A stretch of 64,000 bases of DNA from Phoenix dactylifera (taxonomy: Eukaryota; Streptophyta; Magnoliopsida; Arecales; Arecaceae): positions 20,958,899-21,022,898 of the forward strand of contig NC_052394.1 in assembly GCF_009389715.1 (NCBI RefSeq). Reading direction: 5' to 3'. A model generated the notes under the pieces. That model searched no databases and had not been told where the DNA came from. It saw nothing but the letters and a program-made list of their open reading frames with translations. This document shows positions 23,937 to 37,394 of the stretch, in pieces (positions within the stretch are counted from its first letter, which is position 1; each line of letters opens with the position of its first letter). Both the position numbers and the translations under genes were made by a program.

Positions 23937-25175
23937 GTTTGTGCTTGAGTAGGGATATGCTTTTTGCACCCCTCCCCAAAAGAAAGAAAAATTCATAGTA
24001 CGTTCAATTCTTCTTCTATTCCCCAAGACACGTTCAACTGCTCTAAAGACCAAGTTTACACTCATGTGGAAAGGTTTATGAGATAGATTTGGTCTATAAG
24101 CCTTTTTGTCGCCCATTTGCGGTTGACAAATGTGACACCAGCTAGGCTCCCATAATGTGCACGAGAGAGAGAGAGAGAGAGAGAGTTGAATAAAAGCCAA
24201 CTGTAGATTTGTGGTGGATCCTTTTCAAACCAAATGTCCTGATTATTGAGTACAATATTCTGGTTATTGTGGGCCCCATATGCTTACCAAATTTCTTATT
24301 CCTTCAGCTAATTGATAATAAATCGAGAGAAGACATCCCCCTAAATAAGCTGCTAACTAGGAAAGTGTTCCCCTTAGTGCATGCCAGCCCAATTTTCTCT
24401 TTGGTGGATGCTTTTCTTCTGCCTCTTCTCACAGCTGAATCTGTGTATGCTATTTGAAATTTTTATATGTTTACATCTTGCAATAAAACTTGGTGGCTAC
24501 TGGGACTCAGCCCACTAGCCTTCACTTACATTATAAAAAATAAAAAAAAAGATTAACACGAAATATAAATAAACTTTGGGGAGTAAGTGAAGCATCAAAC
24601 TATCCATTTAGAGTACCCGTGTCTCTTCTCTTGTAATTATCTTGTTGGTCAATTCAGTCTTTTTATTCCAAGCTGCTTTAGAGTATATAACTAGTAAACC
24701 TCTCTCTAAGAAAAGCCAGCCTTGCCCACCTTTCCACCTCCAAAACATCAGAAGCCGCCATGCAACCTGGTGGCAGAACCCCAGCTAAGCTAAAACGTAA
24801 CCGTCACCATTAATAACTATGAATTCGCCCACTCTGCCTCGGAAAAATTTTAATTAAGGGCGATGGGGACAGGACGAGGTCATGTATATTCTATGCAAGC
24901 TTTAATGGCTATTGACCTCCGACCCACTCGCCAAATCTCCAAAATATATGTAAGCATATAAAAATCAAAAGAATGACTGACTTCCACTGGCAAAGGAGGA
25001 CAGGTAAGTCTACCACCGCTGCAAGGTGGCGACATTATATTGGCAAAATTTTATGAAAAGTTAGTATAGGTTGCTGTAGGAATCCATGTGGATTTCCTTG
25101 GATCCTAGTCTCATCTAATATTTCTGGAAGCGTAACTCAGTCTTGTCTCCGTCCTTGCACTCCCCCTCCTCCCCC
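23937..25175. other. Intergenic region and promoter side of dioxygenase-like gene
   Basis: Contains a (GA)n microsatellite at about 24163-24185. The last few hundred bases form the 5' flank and leader of the gene starting at 25176. No other gene seen. Confidence 0.5.
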
Positions 25176-27229
25176 ATGGCTTCCACTACCTCCACTTCCA
25201 CCGCTGTCGCCGCCGCCGACACTTCCACCCACCGTCACCAACTTCAGGGTAGCGGCGGTGTCCACGGCCACACCCCGGCGCCTCCTCCTCCGACACCATC
25301 AAACCAGCAAGTGTCCGAATCCCTCTCCGCCGACGCCGACGCCGCCTTCTCCCGCTTCCTCGACCAACTCCATATCACGCCGAGCCTCTCCTCCTCCTTC
25401 CCCAAATACTCCCGCCTTTCCCCTATCTCCTCCCCCTCTTCTTCCCATCCCCCCAACCCTTCTCCTCCTATCATATCCCTTCTCGAACCCCGACCGGACC
25501 TCCTCCTCTCCGCCGCCGCCGATGTCGGCTTCTTCCACCTCGCCGACCACGGCCTCCCCTCCCACCTCCCCGCGTCCGCCCTCCTGGAATCCCAATCCCT
25601 CCTCCACTCTGGCACTATTGCGACCACCAATCCTTCTTCTCTGGGCTTCAATCACGATGACGACGGCGACGAGTCCGATGACAAAGATTCGATCTTTGTC
25701 TTCGAAGCCGGCTGGGATGGGTTCGAATCCTTTCCATCTTTGGTGGAGTATGCGAAGGGATTGGAGAGGGTGGGATTGGAGGTGGTGGAGATGCTGTCCT
25801 CGATCGCCGGAGGATTTCCCGAAAGCCCGTTTCGAGAGAGGAAGGCGAGGTGTTTGATGTGGGTCTCGGAGTGCTCGAGTACTGGGGAGGGAGAGGAGGG
25901 GATGGAGGTGGGGACGACGACGAAGAGCAAATGCTATCCATATGTGGTCAGCCTGCAGTACGAGATGAAGGAGTGGAGAGAGCCGAGTTGGGTGCTCGGG
26001 GACTCAGGCGAGTGGATTCCCGTCGAGCCTTGTGCTGACTCGATCCTTGTCACCCTCGGAGATATCGCTCAGGTGAGTTCGACTGATAACCCAAGCTTCC
26101 TCCTGTAATAATCCCCATATTCGTTTGGGGATAGTGCGGAACAAGCTGGAATTATCCTCCTTATCCTGTAGCCAAACTGCCATTTCTTTTTTAATCTGGA
26201 ATAAGGCATGGTTGGTTGATAGTCAAATCGATATCTAAGGAAAGAACTGGCCGAGGTTGCATTCATTCCGTGACTGGCGGACATGCTTACTCTGCCACTC
26301 GTGGAGATTTCAAAAAAGAAAAAAAAGAATCACTATTCTACTCAGTTTAGCAAAAGCTATTCAAGTAAACTATAATTCTATACATTATCCATCATGTATA
26401 GCTAACACTTATGATCGTATATATAGATAAAACTTCTCTGTCACAATCAAAGACCACCACAAACTGCTTAACGGTTCCACACACAGTTCGTAGCTTTTTT
26501 TTTTTTTAATTTATGAAGAGGAATAAGTCTGTAACATGATAGAAGATAAAATGCACCAATAAAGAACATGACATAGTAGTTATCAATAATTATTCAATAT
26601 GTACTATATATAACAGTATATGTATGCATGAAATTTAAATGCTGATGGTTTTTCAGGCTTAATGAGATATCTGAGCCACATATTTGCATTTCATTGCCCA
26701 ACCTAGCCCATTCACCACTGCACATAACGAAAGAAATATCTCCTCCTTTAAGAGGCATGATTTATAGTTACACTAACCAAGATGACATGTTCTCAAAACT
26801 AAATTCTGAGAACTAAAAACATGTAGGCCGTATCCATATTAAAGGCTGGTTGGATGCCGTGTCCAAATTCTATTGCAGCATTTTAGATCTGTGACACATG
26901 CTCTAATTTTTACTTGGAAGGTTTGGAGCAATGCAAGGTTCAAAAAGGTGAGGGGTAGACCTCAACGCACTTCCCTGCGCTCAGACGGTTCCAATTATTC
27001 TGGCCGCGTTTCTTTGTCTCTGTTGGTGACCTTGCCTTTGGATAGTGTCATCTCTCCATTGTTGCCACTTGCAGTAGATGACTGTGACCAGAGTATTGCT
27101 GATGCTGGTGATGGAGGTTGTAATGATGGTGTAAGAAAGTTTCGAACATTTACTCTGGAGGAATATGCTTGGAGGATTTATCATGAACGCTTCCCATTCA
27201 AAGATCCTCTGCTCAGATACCGGATATGA
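25176..27229 (+). CDS. 2-oxoglutarate/Fe(II) dioxygenase-like protein lacking metal ligands
   Basis: Exons 25176-26072 and 26921-27229 (phase 0; donor CTCAG then GTGAGT, acceptor TTGGAAG) give 401 residues. Start is the ATG at 25176 (MASTTSTST). Residues 1-75 are Ser/Pro/His-rich and low complexity. About 95-145 match the N-terminal jelly-roll of plant 2OG dioxygenases (LLSAAADVGFFHLADHGLP). The C-terminal core follows the usual order: VVSLQYEM, then GEWIPVEPCADSILVTLGD, then IAQVWSNARFKKVRGRP and GRVSLSLL. The HxD pair expected before the LQ strand is replaced by CYPY, and the distal His expected in RFxxVxHR is Gly (KVRGRP); the RxS 2-oxoglutarate contact remains (RVS). So it resembles the gibberellin-oxidase/IPNS fold but should not bind iron normally. 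Substrate unknown. Confidence 0.82.
26073..26920 (+). other. Intron of the dioxygenase-like gene
   Basis: GTGAGT donor at 26073, AG acceptor at 26919-26920. AT-rich filler with no recognisable insert. Confidence 0.85.
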
Positions 27230-28971
27230 GATAATTTTAATCTTTTGATCTCTTCTCACAGAAAAAAAAAGAAGAAATCATCTCATCACTTGTTACCATG
27301 TTTGAGCTACTCTTATTTCTTCCATTCTAGCATTCATTTTAGCATGCCTCCTTGTCACTTAGAATGTTGTTGTCTCTTCCTCTGAAATGGTGGACCCTTA
27401 TATACACTGGCTCTCAGTTTGTGGCTTATGGGATCTACATGGTTAAAGAGGAAGTATTTTGATGGATGTTTGTAATCCTTTAGTTGATAAATTGTTTGAA
27501 TTTGATTTTTGTTGCCATTACATTGTCTTTATCTTAGTGGATTGTGAAGCGACAAATGCAGTTTTACTTTGGCTGATGCAGTCTTATGATTGTACCTTAA
27601 TTAGACTTGTTACTTAATATCATGGTATGTAGCAATATTTTGATGCCACCTTGATCAGGAGCGCTGATAAGCTGCATGAAATGGGAAAGGCAATTAAAAA
27701 TTTAAAATGGTTGCCACACTGACATCTGGGCATTCACTTGTTTCACTCTTTTGCATAGCAAAATTTAAAATTGTGGTCACTATAATTTATTTTTGCTCTA
27801 TGCATTAAAATGGTTTCAAAAGCCTTAATTATTTTCTCATACTACATATAATGGATATTTAAATATAGCCAGTATTGAGGGTTTTTTTTTCTTCTGTATT
27901 AATGAGTGTTATATACCAAAAATAATGATTCTCCTTTTTTGTGTATCAAATTTATAAAATCAAGTTTTTGAAAGTCAAATTTTCATATTAGCTGAATAGT
28001 ATTTATTGTGAAATGTAACAATATCAAATCACGCTATTGTCTTGCTATTGTTATGGTCTGATATGTCTTCCATATTATTAACCCAACTTCAATTGGACAT
28101 TCTTTGAACTTCTGATATGAACCCAACCTCTCTCCACCAATGCTCATGGGTGCGTAATGCTGCTAGTTGTAACCTATGACAACTTATTAGTCTAGATCTG
28201 CAGCCTTTATTTTAAGTATAGTGGTTATTAATTGTTTTGAGATGATCCATTGGTAAGAGAAACTATGCATTAATGAGAGAATGCTACGTAGAGACGCAAG
28301 AGGCTTAATATGATTAAAAAGACACAACATAATCTGTCAAAAAGGAGAAAAAGGCATAACCTAAGTAATCTCAACTCCTTATACACTAAATCCATCATAC
28401 CCATGTCGCAAAACATCAATTAAGAACCTTCTCTAGTGTAGTGAAAAAAGAACGGCTATTGTCTTTTCTATCTGTTCTTATAAGAGCCTAGACCCAAAAG
28501 AGAGGCCACCATAGTGCGCCATTTTCAAAAAGTATAACCATTCAATTGCTTGCATCTTGGCTTTATGGGTGCGAAAGATTGGTGGTTGTGATCCATTCAT
28601 CTCTAACTAGGAGCAAAAATAGCAAAAATAACGTGCTGAATTTATTTAGGTTTGGAAGAAGAGTTTACCTATATAAAGTCGGCATGTTAGTTGCCGTCTT
28701 TATGCTGTTTATATAGTTTCGGACCGACTACTTCTGATTTTATTTTTATCGATCGAAACCGAGGCAAATCCCCGTTGTTTCCTCGCTTCCCTCCCTCCGG
28801 CGTTCCTCTGCCTCGCCTCCTTTCCTCGCTCTCCCCTTTCTCTCTCTCCCAAAATCTGGAGCCATAATCTTCGCTCGCGCCGTTCCTCAGTGGGAGGAGT
28901 ACTGCAATTTCCAATCGCTTCTTCACCGATCAAACACCAGAGGCCGTCGAGGAGTCGTTGTGCGGGGACAC
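27230..28971. other. Intergenic: dioxygenase-like 3' flank and ZNHIT3 promoter/leader
   Basis: 27230 to about 27700 is likely 3' UTR. From about 28660 the sequence becomes promoter-like, with TATA motifs at 28668 and 28707, then a pyrimidine- and GC-rich leader from 28760. Nothing else identified. Confidence 0.5.
28668..28678 (+). promoter_or_regulatory. Candidate TATA box of the HIT zinc-finger gene
   Basis: cctatataaag on the plus strand, about 300 bp upstream of the ATG. A second weaker TATA-like motif (gtttatatag) lies at 28707. Which one is used cannot be told from sequence. Confidence 0.4.
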
Positions 28972-31900
28972 ATGGCCCCTCGAACGTGTGAGGTCTGTAA
29001 AGAAGCGCAATCCAAGTACAAATGCCCCATCTGCCTCGCTCCTTAGTAAGAAAAACCCTAATCCCTAAACCCTAACCCCCCTCTTCTCTCTCTTCATTTC
29101 AGCTCATAGCAATAGTTCTATTTAGAAAAATTGGTTTTTTTCTTATGTTTTTTAATCGGCGGAGTCATAAGCGTAGCCATCCAGAACTGTCCCAGCTAGT
29201 TGTGTTCGGATTTATGGATCAAATAGCTAAAAGTTTCACTTTTAACTCTATTGATTATAAATTCTTTTTCTTTTTCTTTTTCTTTTAAGGAGGTTTGGAG
29301 AACATTAGGGTCTTCCTGTTTTGTGAATTTAGACGACGAAAACATGGGATATTCTGTTGTTTCGCATCAATTATAGATGTGCAGTTTTCGTTAGACTGTT
29401 AGTATTCAGGACGCTTTCATCTTAGATATATAATGATTAACCTTATAGAGAAGTAGCAGAAGTTGTGGCACGTGAAAAAGGATAGGAGAAATGGAATGAC
29501 CTTGAAAGAATACGCTTCTAGGTATAAACAAGAAGTCTTGCCACAACTACGTGTGTTAGCAAGAAATAGGCCCGATATCTAGGTTCTGGAGCAAAGAAAA
29601 ATAATGTGTTGACAAATTGAGCACATGGTGATCGAGTTGACAAGGAAAATTTAGAGAGATCACTCATGGGAGCTTATGCTTGCTGTTATAGGTAGAGCTG
29701 ATAGAGCATAGGTTATTGAGAACCATTTAAGTTGATTTTGTTATATGATCAAGGACGTACCCTTAGATGGAATTTCAAGCTGAGATTATTTTTCTTTTGA
29801 TGATTCTACAAAGTGAACAGAAGATATTATCTTTTTTGATGGTGAAAAGGGTGCTCATATGAGAGAAAGATACAGCTAATTGCTCAAATCATTGAGAAAG
29901 TGCTGTCTGATTGAGGAAGGAAAAGCTAAGGGTTATTGATGTAAATTGACATTCTCTAGTATCATGATGGAGCAAAAATTTGATGAATCCTGTTGTTTAA
30001 ACATTGATTTACACCATCATGTTGAAAATTTGGTCAATATGGATATATGTACTTCGATCTGTACATGGATATGGACTTCTCGGGTAAAGGAATCATTGGT
30101 GCCAAAAGCACATATCAAGGATGAACAAAATTATGAATGGAAATAACAAAATGGAGATATTAGGAAGGATGATAATTTCCATACGACCATAACAATGACT
30201 AGACTCACTTCAGAAAGAATGAATTATTAAAAATCGGGGGCATAATAAATTGTTAAAGTTGAACAAAAAGAAACTAAACTTGTATTCTTGTAGGTCACAG
30301 CTGTATAAAACATATGTAGATAACTAAAAAGCCCATCAAATCATATGTTTTTTTTCTGTTGATTCCGTTTTTCTTGGTATCTGGCTAAAAAGACTGTGTT
30401 CCAAAAAGCCAACATATTGATAAGGCTAGGTCATGATATCAAGTATATTGGGTATCCAAGTTTTTCTTTTTAGTTTACCATTAGCTATGATGCTTGTTTT
30501 TCTTCATCATTGCCCCACGAAATTTTAACTTTTAAATCTTGGAGTTGGAATCTGTTTTAATGTTTTCTTTTAAGGAGAAATATTTTGGTTTGAAGTGCTA
30601 GCTCTGCAACATTACTGATATGTTGTTTTCTGTACTTTTTGAACATGCAGTTGTTCTTTGGGATGTTTCAAGAAGCATAAAGGTGCTGCCCTTTTCAATT
30701 TCACTTTCCTGCATTGTTATGCTCAAAGAGTTTCAAAAATTTGCTTCAACCCTAAAATGTTGAACTACAATGTTTTGCTCTAATCAATCTGGGGGTATGC
30801 ATAGTGCAAAAACACAGTATTCAGGGTGTAGATCATTGTAAATTCTTATTGGCCATTGATTTCTTTCTGGGTCACTTGGCACCATCCTGTACACACAACT
30901 TTTGCCTAAACATGTTGGAAGCAAGTTGAACCTGTTTGAGGCTTCATGGTAATCCATTTATCCCTTGGTGCCTGATGACTTAGTGAGAGAGTAGCTCATC
31001 TTGTTCTACAATCAAATATCCCTGGTTATTCCACATCCATTTGGCACTCATAGCAAGCAGTTCCTTAAAAATTGGACATTAACTTATCATTCAAAAAACT
31101 GTTTTCTTGCAGTTTTGCAGTATACACTATACTCTGAACAACTATCACACTATACTTTTTCACTTTTTCATGTAATTTCTCTTTATCTTCTGCCCATTGT
31201 TGAGAATTTCTTTGTTGATTGATGCAGAAAATCCATGCAAGAAATCAGTCCCTGAGGAAGAATTGAGTAAGAATTATGTAACTTCATATATTTAAACTTA
31301 CATTCATTTCTGTACATCAAATTGTTCATTCTAAATTTCAGACATTTATTATATGCTAAGATATGATTTTTCCTTCTCATTTGTTATTAGTTATCATTTT
31401 TTTATTGTGCGTGTGCACGTGCATATGTATCACTTGGAAATTTATATATGTCATTCCAGAACTTCTGAGAATAGTTATAAAGACCAGACTGATGACCTAC
31501 CTAGGGTTTATTTGTCCAGGTCATTGGTCCAACCACCGGGTTAATTAGTTGGACTGGATTATAATTAAAAATATTTAAAAAAATCAAAATATGTACATAA
31601 TTAGCTATAACTTATAAATATGCACAACTATTTATATCTGTTTTTCTTTGTTTAATGAGAAATATTTATGATTTTTCATTTTAAATAATACAACATACTG
31701 ATTTACATTCTACACTATTTTCTAATTACATAATAAATAGATAAATCATGATTTATTTAATTTTAAAAAACACAATCAAAGCTGTATATAAGGTAGGAAA
31801 ATATGTAAAATTGATTGATATTTTTATTTTAAATAGTAAAGCTTTAAAAGTATCCAAATGCATAAAATGAAGCATATATTTTATCTTTAATTTTGCACCA

Positions 31901-34900
31901 TAGAGAAAAGGAGTTGATTATTTTTCTTGTTTATTGGAAAGAATTGATGATTAAAAATATTGAGTAAATAGCATCTTTGAATAACATTAAGCCTAGATAT
32001 AATTTCTATCGCTTGTTAAGGTCCTAGCAATGAATTGTTGTCCTATTGATTGAGAGCATTCCAAGCAAACCATGATCAACAGTTTGAATCTCTACAAAAC
32101 CATGCATTTATCGCTATTTTTGAAACTTTTTAAAGCTAGCCAGTTCACCCTTATTTGACCCACTTGGTTCACCATTTTTCCTAAAAAATGGGGTCAGGTC
32201 AGTGGTTCCCAGCTGGTTCAACCACATTTCTGGTTCCATGTGAAACCTGGACCAGCCAGGGATCTGATTCACTGGTTTTTCTATCGACCTGGTTGGTCCT
32301 ATTGAGTTTTTATAACTATGCTTCTAAAATTACTTATCTTCACTCTTCTTGGGCATCGATTTTGTTATCCTCCTTTTTAATGTGATTGTCCACAGCAATT
32401 TTTCCTACCTAAAAAGAATGAACTTTTGAGATTTACTATAAAAAAAGAAAAAAATGCTCTCTAGTTGATATCCTGAAGGAACTAATTTCTCCTTTCTATT
32501 TGTGGTCTTAGGATGGGCCATGTCTCTTCCCTTTCCTTCTTTCTACCTCTCTCTTTCCAGATCAGGTTTCTTTCTTTGTTTGGCACCATTAATTTTCTCT
32601 CTTGATTGATATCCTTCGTGAAATCTCTCCTTCCCTCCCTCTCTCTACCTACACTTTCTAGTTTCTAGTATAGCTGCCTACATGATATGGACTACTACCA
32701 GTCACACTCTCTCTAATTGATCTTTCCTTTTTCTTAGCCATTCAAAATGTTTAGTCGTACCTCTTAATAATATGCTGCCATCCTTTTCATTTGGGAATAA
32801 AAAATATTGTGTCGTGTTTTTCCATAGATATTTACACTCCCTCTTCATCATGTAACTCTTTTTCTTTGAGAGAAACAAGAGATAAGTTTGCTGAAAGGGG
32901 GTGTATCAAACAATTTATGCAAAAAAAAAAAAAATACTCCAACTATATCAACAGACGATTTTGTTAAATTCAAGCACAATGACATGGGCATATTTATAAT
33001 TGTATATACATAGGAATATAAGAGAATTAGTCCTTCAAAGTTGAACATCGGGTCCATTTATAAATGGTTAACCATAAAATTGGATTTATAATTTAAGTTG
33101 AAAACCTAGTCCATTGCAAATGATGTAAGGGGAAACTTTGAAATTCTGAATTAGATTTAGTGGTTTTAACTTTATTAAGCTCTCCATTGTCAGATCCAGA
33201 GGGTTCCAATACCTCTCTTTCTGATCCCCAATCCAAACAGGACAGGGTTTCACATAACTAGCTGCTGTGCCCTATGTCACCACCAAGATCGTCATCTTGA
33301 GGAGAGCTTGCCTCTGACACATATCTCGAAGTTCCCATTTCAGTCTTCCTTTGGCTAGTTAAGAAGACGATGGGAGATGAGACTTGAGGAATCATGAGAC
33401 AGCTCACCCAATATGAAGCCCTCAAAGCTATCTTTTTCTCTAAAAAAATCTCATGGCACAATACAGTTGGCACATACTTTGATTAAATGGGATTAGGGCA
33501 GGACTAAGTGTTGATGAGATTGTTGACCATTGAGATTGTGGAACACTCTATCCATGGCACTTGGACCACCATACATCTAGCCATGTTTGCTGAGCCATGT
33601 TGTCTCCACTGGGGACATGAGAAAAAAGGAAAAATAAGCTCTGTTTGAGTAATAGTTGATCTGATCACATTTGTCTGTCAGATATCTTCTTTCTAATATT
33701 TTATTTTTTTCTTAATATTTTCTTTTTTTGGTTTATTTTATTTATTTGTATTTTATGTTCATTTTGCTTTAAATTTATTTTATTTTGTTTTTTAAGTTTT
33801 ATTTTAATCTAATATTTAATTTTTTTAATTATTTCATTTTGTATATTTTATGTTATTCATTATCTTTACTCAAACATGCACTGCATGTCGCTAGTTTCTA
33901 GTTTGCAGTAAAGTATATTGTCAGCTATATATACTTGTGAAGGGATTCCACTTGTTCCAAACATGACCTCATGTACATGTCTATATTCTTCATCTTATGC
34001 AGCAGTCCAGAAGCTACCTGAAAGATCATATCAAGTAGATGAACCAAACTGGGTTGTTGATAAAGAACAATTTCAATCTATAGGTACTGTCTGTCTGGCT
34101 TTATATGGCAGATTCAATTATGTGCATTATTTTAATGTCAAGCTTTAGAACTTACTCTTTCTCATGCTTCACAGATCATATTGACATAATATAATCATGC
34201 TTTTCCTTTTCAAACGTATTGGATTGCATATTTGTGAACCCACGATGTATTATTTTTGAAATATATTATGGTTGATGTTGAATTTTGGTGGTCAAAATTG
34301 TCTTTATGTTTGCTGATTAGTTTCTCCTGGACATTTGACATCTGTGCCATGTGCCCATGTGTCCAGTTGCCATGAAGTGTTCAGCACTTCAACCTCTAGA
34401 GTCTAGAAAACTCATTGCTATGAGAGTTCTCTACAATATAAGTAATTTGGTGGTAATTGGGGTTTTGTCAAAACTTGTAGAGGTGGAAAACCTGCGCTTA
34501 CAGTTGTCTTGGCTCGTGCACTTTTGCGTAAACCTGTTTTCTTTCCTCTACAAGGATATATCTCGTTGACGATTGCTACCATGGCTATATAAGAGAGAGA
34601 GAGAGAGAGAGAGAGATCTGCCTAATAAAACTTGTAATATGGAGATCGGTGATCTCCTTATTAGTGCAAAATGAGTGTATTTTGTAATTTTAGAACTTGG
34701 CAGGACAACTTCCTAGTCTTGCTTCTGAAAGATGAATTCAGACCAGCTGTTTTTGATGGTCTTCAGCTTTTGTATTTGTTGCAAACCAGTTGTTTTATGA
34801 GTTGCTTTCTTGCAGAAGGTGACAAAAAGTGGGTAGGTGGGGTCAACATGCTCTCATATTTCCTCGGGTTCCTGAAATGTGTCACATAATCTATGCTGCC

Positions 34901-36039
34901 ATGTGGGGCACATATTGCAACAGTTGGACAACCCTAGGAGCATTTGATAGGCTTGTTTGATACTTAACCATGAGTTTTGATCAGATGCTGCCCCGAAAGT
35001 GGAGTAATCATTTGGGGTCGTGCAAAACCCATAAATTCTGGATTGCCATCTAAAAGCTGGTTTCTGTACATTCTATAACCTCACTTTGGTAACATAAAAG
35101 GTGAAAAAGACTTTTGGAGGCCCTCTGTAGCCATATTTCCTGACTCAATGATAATGGAGCAGCCATACTTTGCTTGTAAAAACGATGCTGCATTAGATGT
35201 CTTTACAGTCTCTTTTGTTAAGTTGATGGCTACTGCTATCTTCATAACATCTTCTGGTATCATCATATACTTTCAGATATCTAGTGAGTGTCAGTTTGTT
35301 CTAAGTAAATAAGGTATTATAAAATTTGATGTCCTGATAGGTATCAACAAATCTAGTTCATTTGGGCTGCCTTTTGTTTGTGTCACTCTTTAAATATATC
35401 TAGTATTAACTCATATATTTATGTATTCATTTCTTTCTTTCTGTATCTACTTTTTAGGAGCAGGCTAGCATGACAGTTTTGTTTGCTTGCATTTTCTGAC
35501 ATGTTAATTCTCTTTCCCATTTCGTGTTTGTCTGGTTATACATGGCTCTTTTCATGACATTTCTCTGCATGCAGTGGAATCCAGCGAAATTCTAGGTGCC
35601 TTAAAGGATGGAGAGCTACGTAAATTAATACAGAAAATTGACAGCTCTGAAAAGCCAGAAAATGTAGTTTATTCACAACCACAACTTTATGTTGGTCTAT
35701 TCCTCTTAATTGAAATTGACTTTTAAATGTTTGAAATTAGACCCATGGGGTTATCTATTTGGTTGTTAACTCAATATTAGTCCTTAACTTGCTCAAAGTA
35801 CCTTTCACCTATTCACAGGAATTGACTAGGGCCATGGAAGGACGGACTTTTCGCGAGTTCACAGACAAGGTAGATGGCATGCTATCATGCTTATATACAA
35901 AATTTTCAATATACATCCTTGGGTATGTTGAAAAATGTTCTTGATATGCAGATGAATAGTTGAATACTAATAAGAGATTTGATGTTCCTTTATGCAGATT
36001 CTGGCTGTTTTGAACCCACAGAACCAGCCTGCTAACTGA
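28972..36039 (+). CDS. ZNHIT3: HIT-type zinc finger protein, ZNHIT3 family
   Basis: Seven exons, all in phase: 28972-29045, 30651-30682, 31228-31266, 34003-34083, 35575-35663, 35819-35869, 35998-36039; 135 residues. The N-terminus is a complete HIT finger: C6, C9, C18, C21, C26, C30, H34, C39 (CEVCKE...CPICLAPYC...CFKKHKENPC). The C-terminal part (ESSEILGALKDGELRKLI, then EGRTFREFTDKILAVL) matches the ZNHIT3 C-terminal domain. In yeast (Hit1) and human this protein works with NUFIP/Rsa1 in assembling box C/D snoRNPs, and it also contacts nuclear receptors in animals; the plant role is inferred to be snoRNP assembly in the nucleus. Introns are long (1.6, 0.55, 2.7, 1.5 kb and two short). Exon 4 has a tandem gcagcag acceptor. 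Intron 3 holds a transposon-like insert. Confidence 0.93.
29052..29078 (+). promoter_or_regulatory. Telo-box-like cluster at the start of intron 1
   Basis: Three overlapping AAACCCTA-type motifs (aaaaaccctaat, ccctaaaccctaac) directly follow the first donor site. Telo-boxes near plant transcription starts are a known feature of ribosome-biogenesis and translation genes, which fits a snoRNP assembly factor. Confidence 0.5.
31470..32320. mobile_element. Degenerate TIR element in ZNHIT3 intron 3
   Basis: Termini atagttataaa at 31471-31481 and tttataactat at 32309-32319 are inverted. Subterminal sequences (aggtcattggtccaaccacc left; gacctggttggtcc right) are also partly inverted. Flanks cttctgag and cttctaaa look like a diverged 8-bp target duplication, suggesting hAT (or MULE with 9 bp). 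About 850 bp, AT-rich interior, no transposase seen. Confidence 0.55.
34592..34616. repeat. (GA)n microsatellite in ZNHIT3 intron 4
   Basis: About twelve uninterrupted ga units following ctatataa. Another ga run of similar length lies at about 24163. Confidence 0.9.
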
Positions 36040-37394
36040 GAAATGTCATGCTCAATCATTTTATTTTTGCCCCAATTTTCTGAAGGATTTTGAGTCATTT
36101 CTGAAGAGCTAGTTATGATGGTCGGATCTGTTCAGAAGCTGTCTCCTTGAGCAGATTTACTGTACTTCCAGCCTGATGTGTGATCGACAAAAACGTTTGT
36201 TTTAAGTACAACTATGGCTATATGTTCTAAGTTCTGAATAATTTTGTAGGGGGAAAATAGTCTGTTATTTGTTCCTTCCATGTAATGATTATATGATTAT
36301 TTGATTCTTGGGCAGATGTAATTTATTTCCAGCCAGGCTCGGAGCATGAGCAGCACAGTTTCTCTTGTATCTTGACATGGCTATGGATGTAGGGGAGTTT
36401 GTTTAAATTCAGCAGAATATACGTTGTACTATTTTTAATTTCCATGCGTGCTATTTGCTATGCTGATTTGAATGTTGATTTGGGTGAAGTTGGGACAAAA
36501 TGATGTACCATATGTGATTTCTTTGCATGCTCCTCTGCTATGCTATCTCCCTTTTGTCTTCACAAAATCATGAATGCTCCGGAAGAATGTGCGCATCGAG
36601 ATGGGCTCTTTTATTTTTATGGAAGCACTCTTTATCTATAATGACATGCTTGCATCAGTACCTTCTATTAGCATATGGCTGATGTAGGCCAGCTACATTG
36701 GACTACGTTGTGATAATGTTTCCTTCTGGATGTCGCATGTTCGAGTCCCTTGGTTTTCCTTTTTTTTTTCTTCCTTCGAAGGTTTAAATAGCAAATTGTA
36801 GCAACCTGCATGAACATTTCCATTGTTACTTCAAATAAATTAAGAAGTTCGAGTTAGGTGCATATTCTTTGTCATGAACATGTAAGATTTGAAAGTTCAT
36901 CACAACTTCAACATAATTAGATAATAATAATCTCAATTCATAATATTTGATTGGTATCATTAATGTTCTATCTACTTATTCTTTCCCTTATGATTCCAAT
37001 TGTAGCCAACTACGCATCCTGTAACTTTGAAAAGGTAAAATGAAAGATGTGGTGTGACTTTTACAGTCTAGTAAAAATTTCCTACCTCACGTCGATATAG
37101 ATGAAGTAAATTTAAAATAAAGAATAGCTATAAACAATACCAGAATACGGGCAAAAATTATAAAATTTCATAGTGACTATTCAACACAGCTAAAATAAAT
37201 CCACATAGATATGTACACATAAATATACATCCCTAAATATCCATCTCATTTAAGAAAATATATTACATATATCAATCTTTCGTATAATAATAATTACATG
37301 TCTCATCTTTCGTTCCATCCAAACTCACTCCGCTTATTCTCTTCCTCATCTTCCTCCCTTCATCTCTTCCCCACCCCCCACCAACTCCCCCTCA
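36040..37394. other. ZNHIT3 3' flank and AT-rich intergenic DNA
   Basis: About the first 400 bases are probably 3' UTR. The rest is AT-rich with no gene or recognisable element. Confidence 0.5.

Noticed and set aside
29440-29800. Segment in ZNHIT3 intron 1 whose translation faintly resembles a retroelement protein
   Set aside because: Similarity is too weak and short to name a family; no flanking repeats found.
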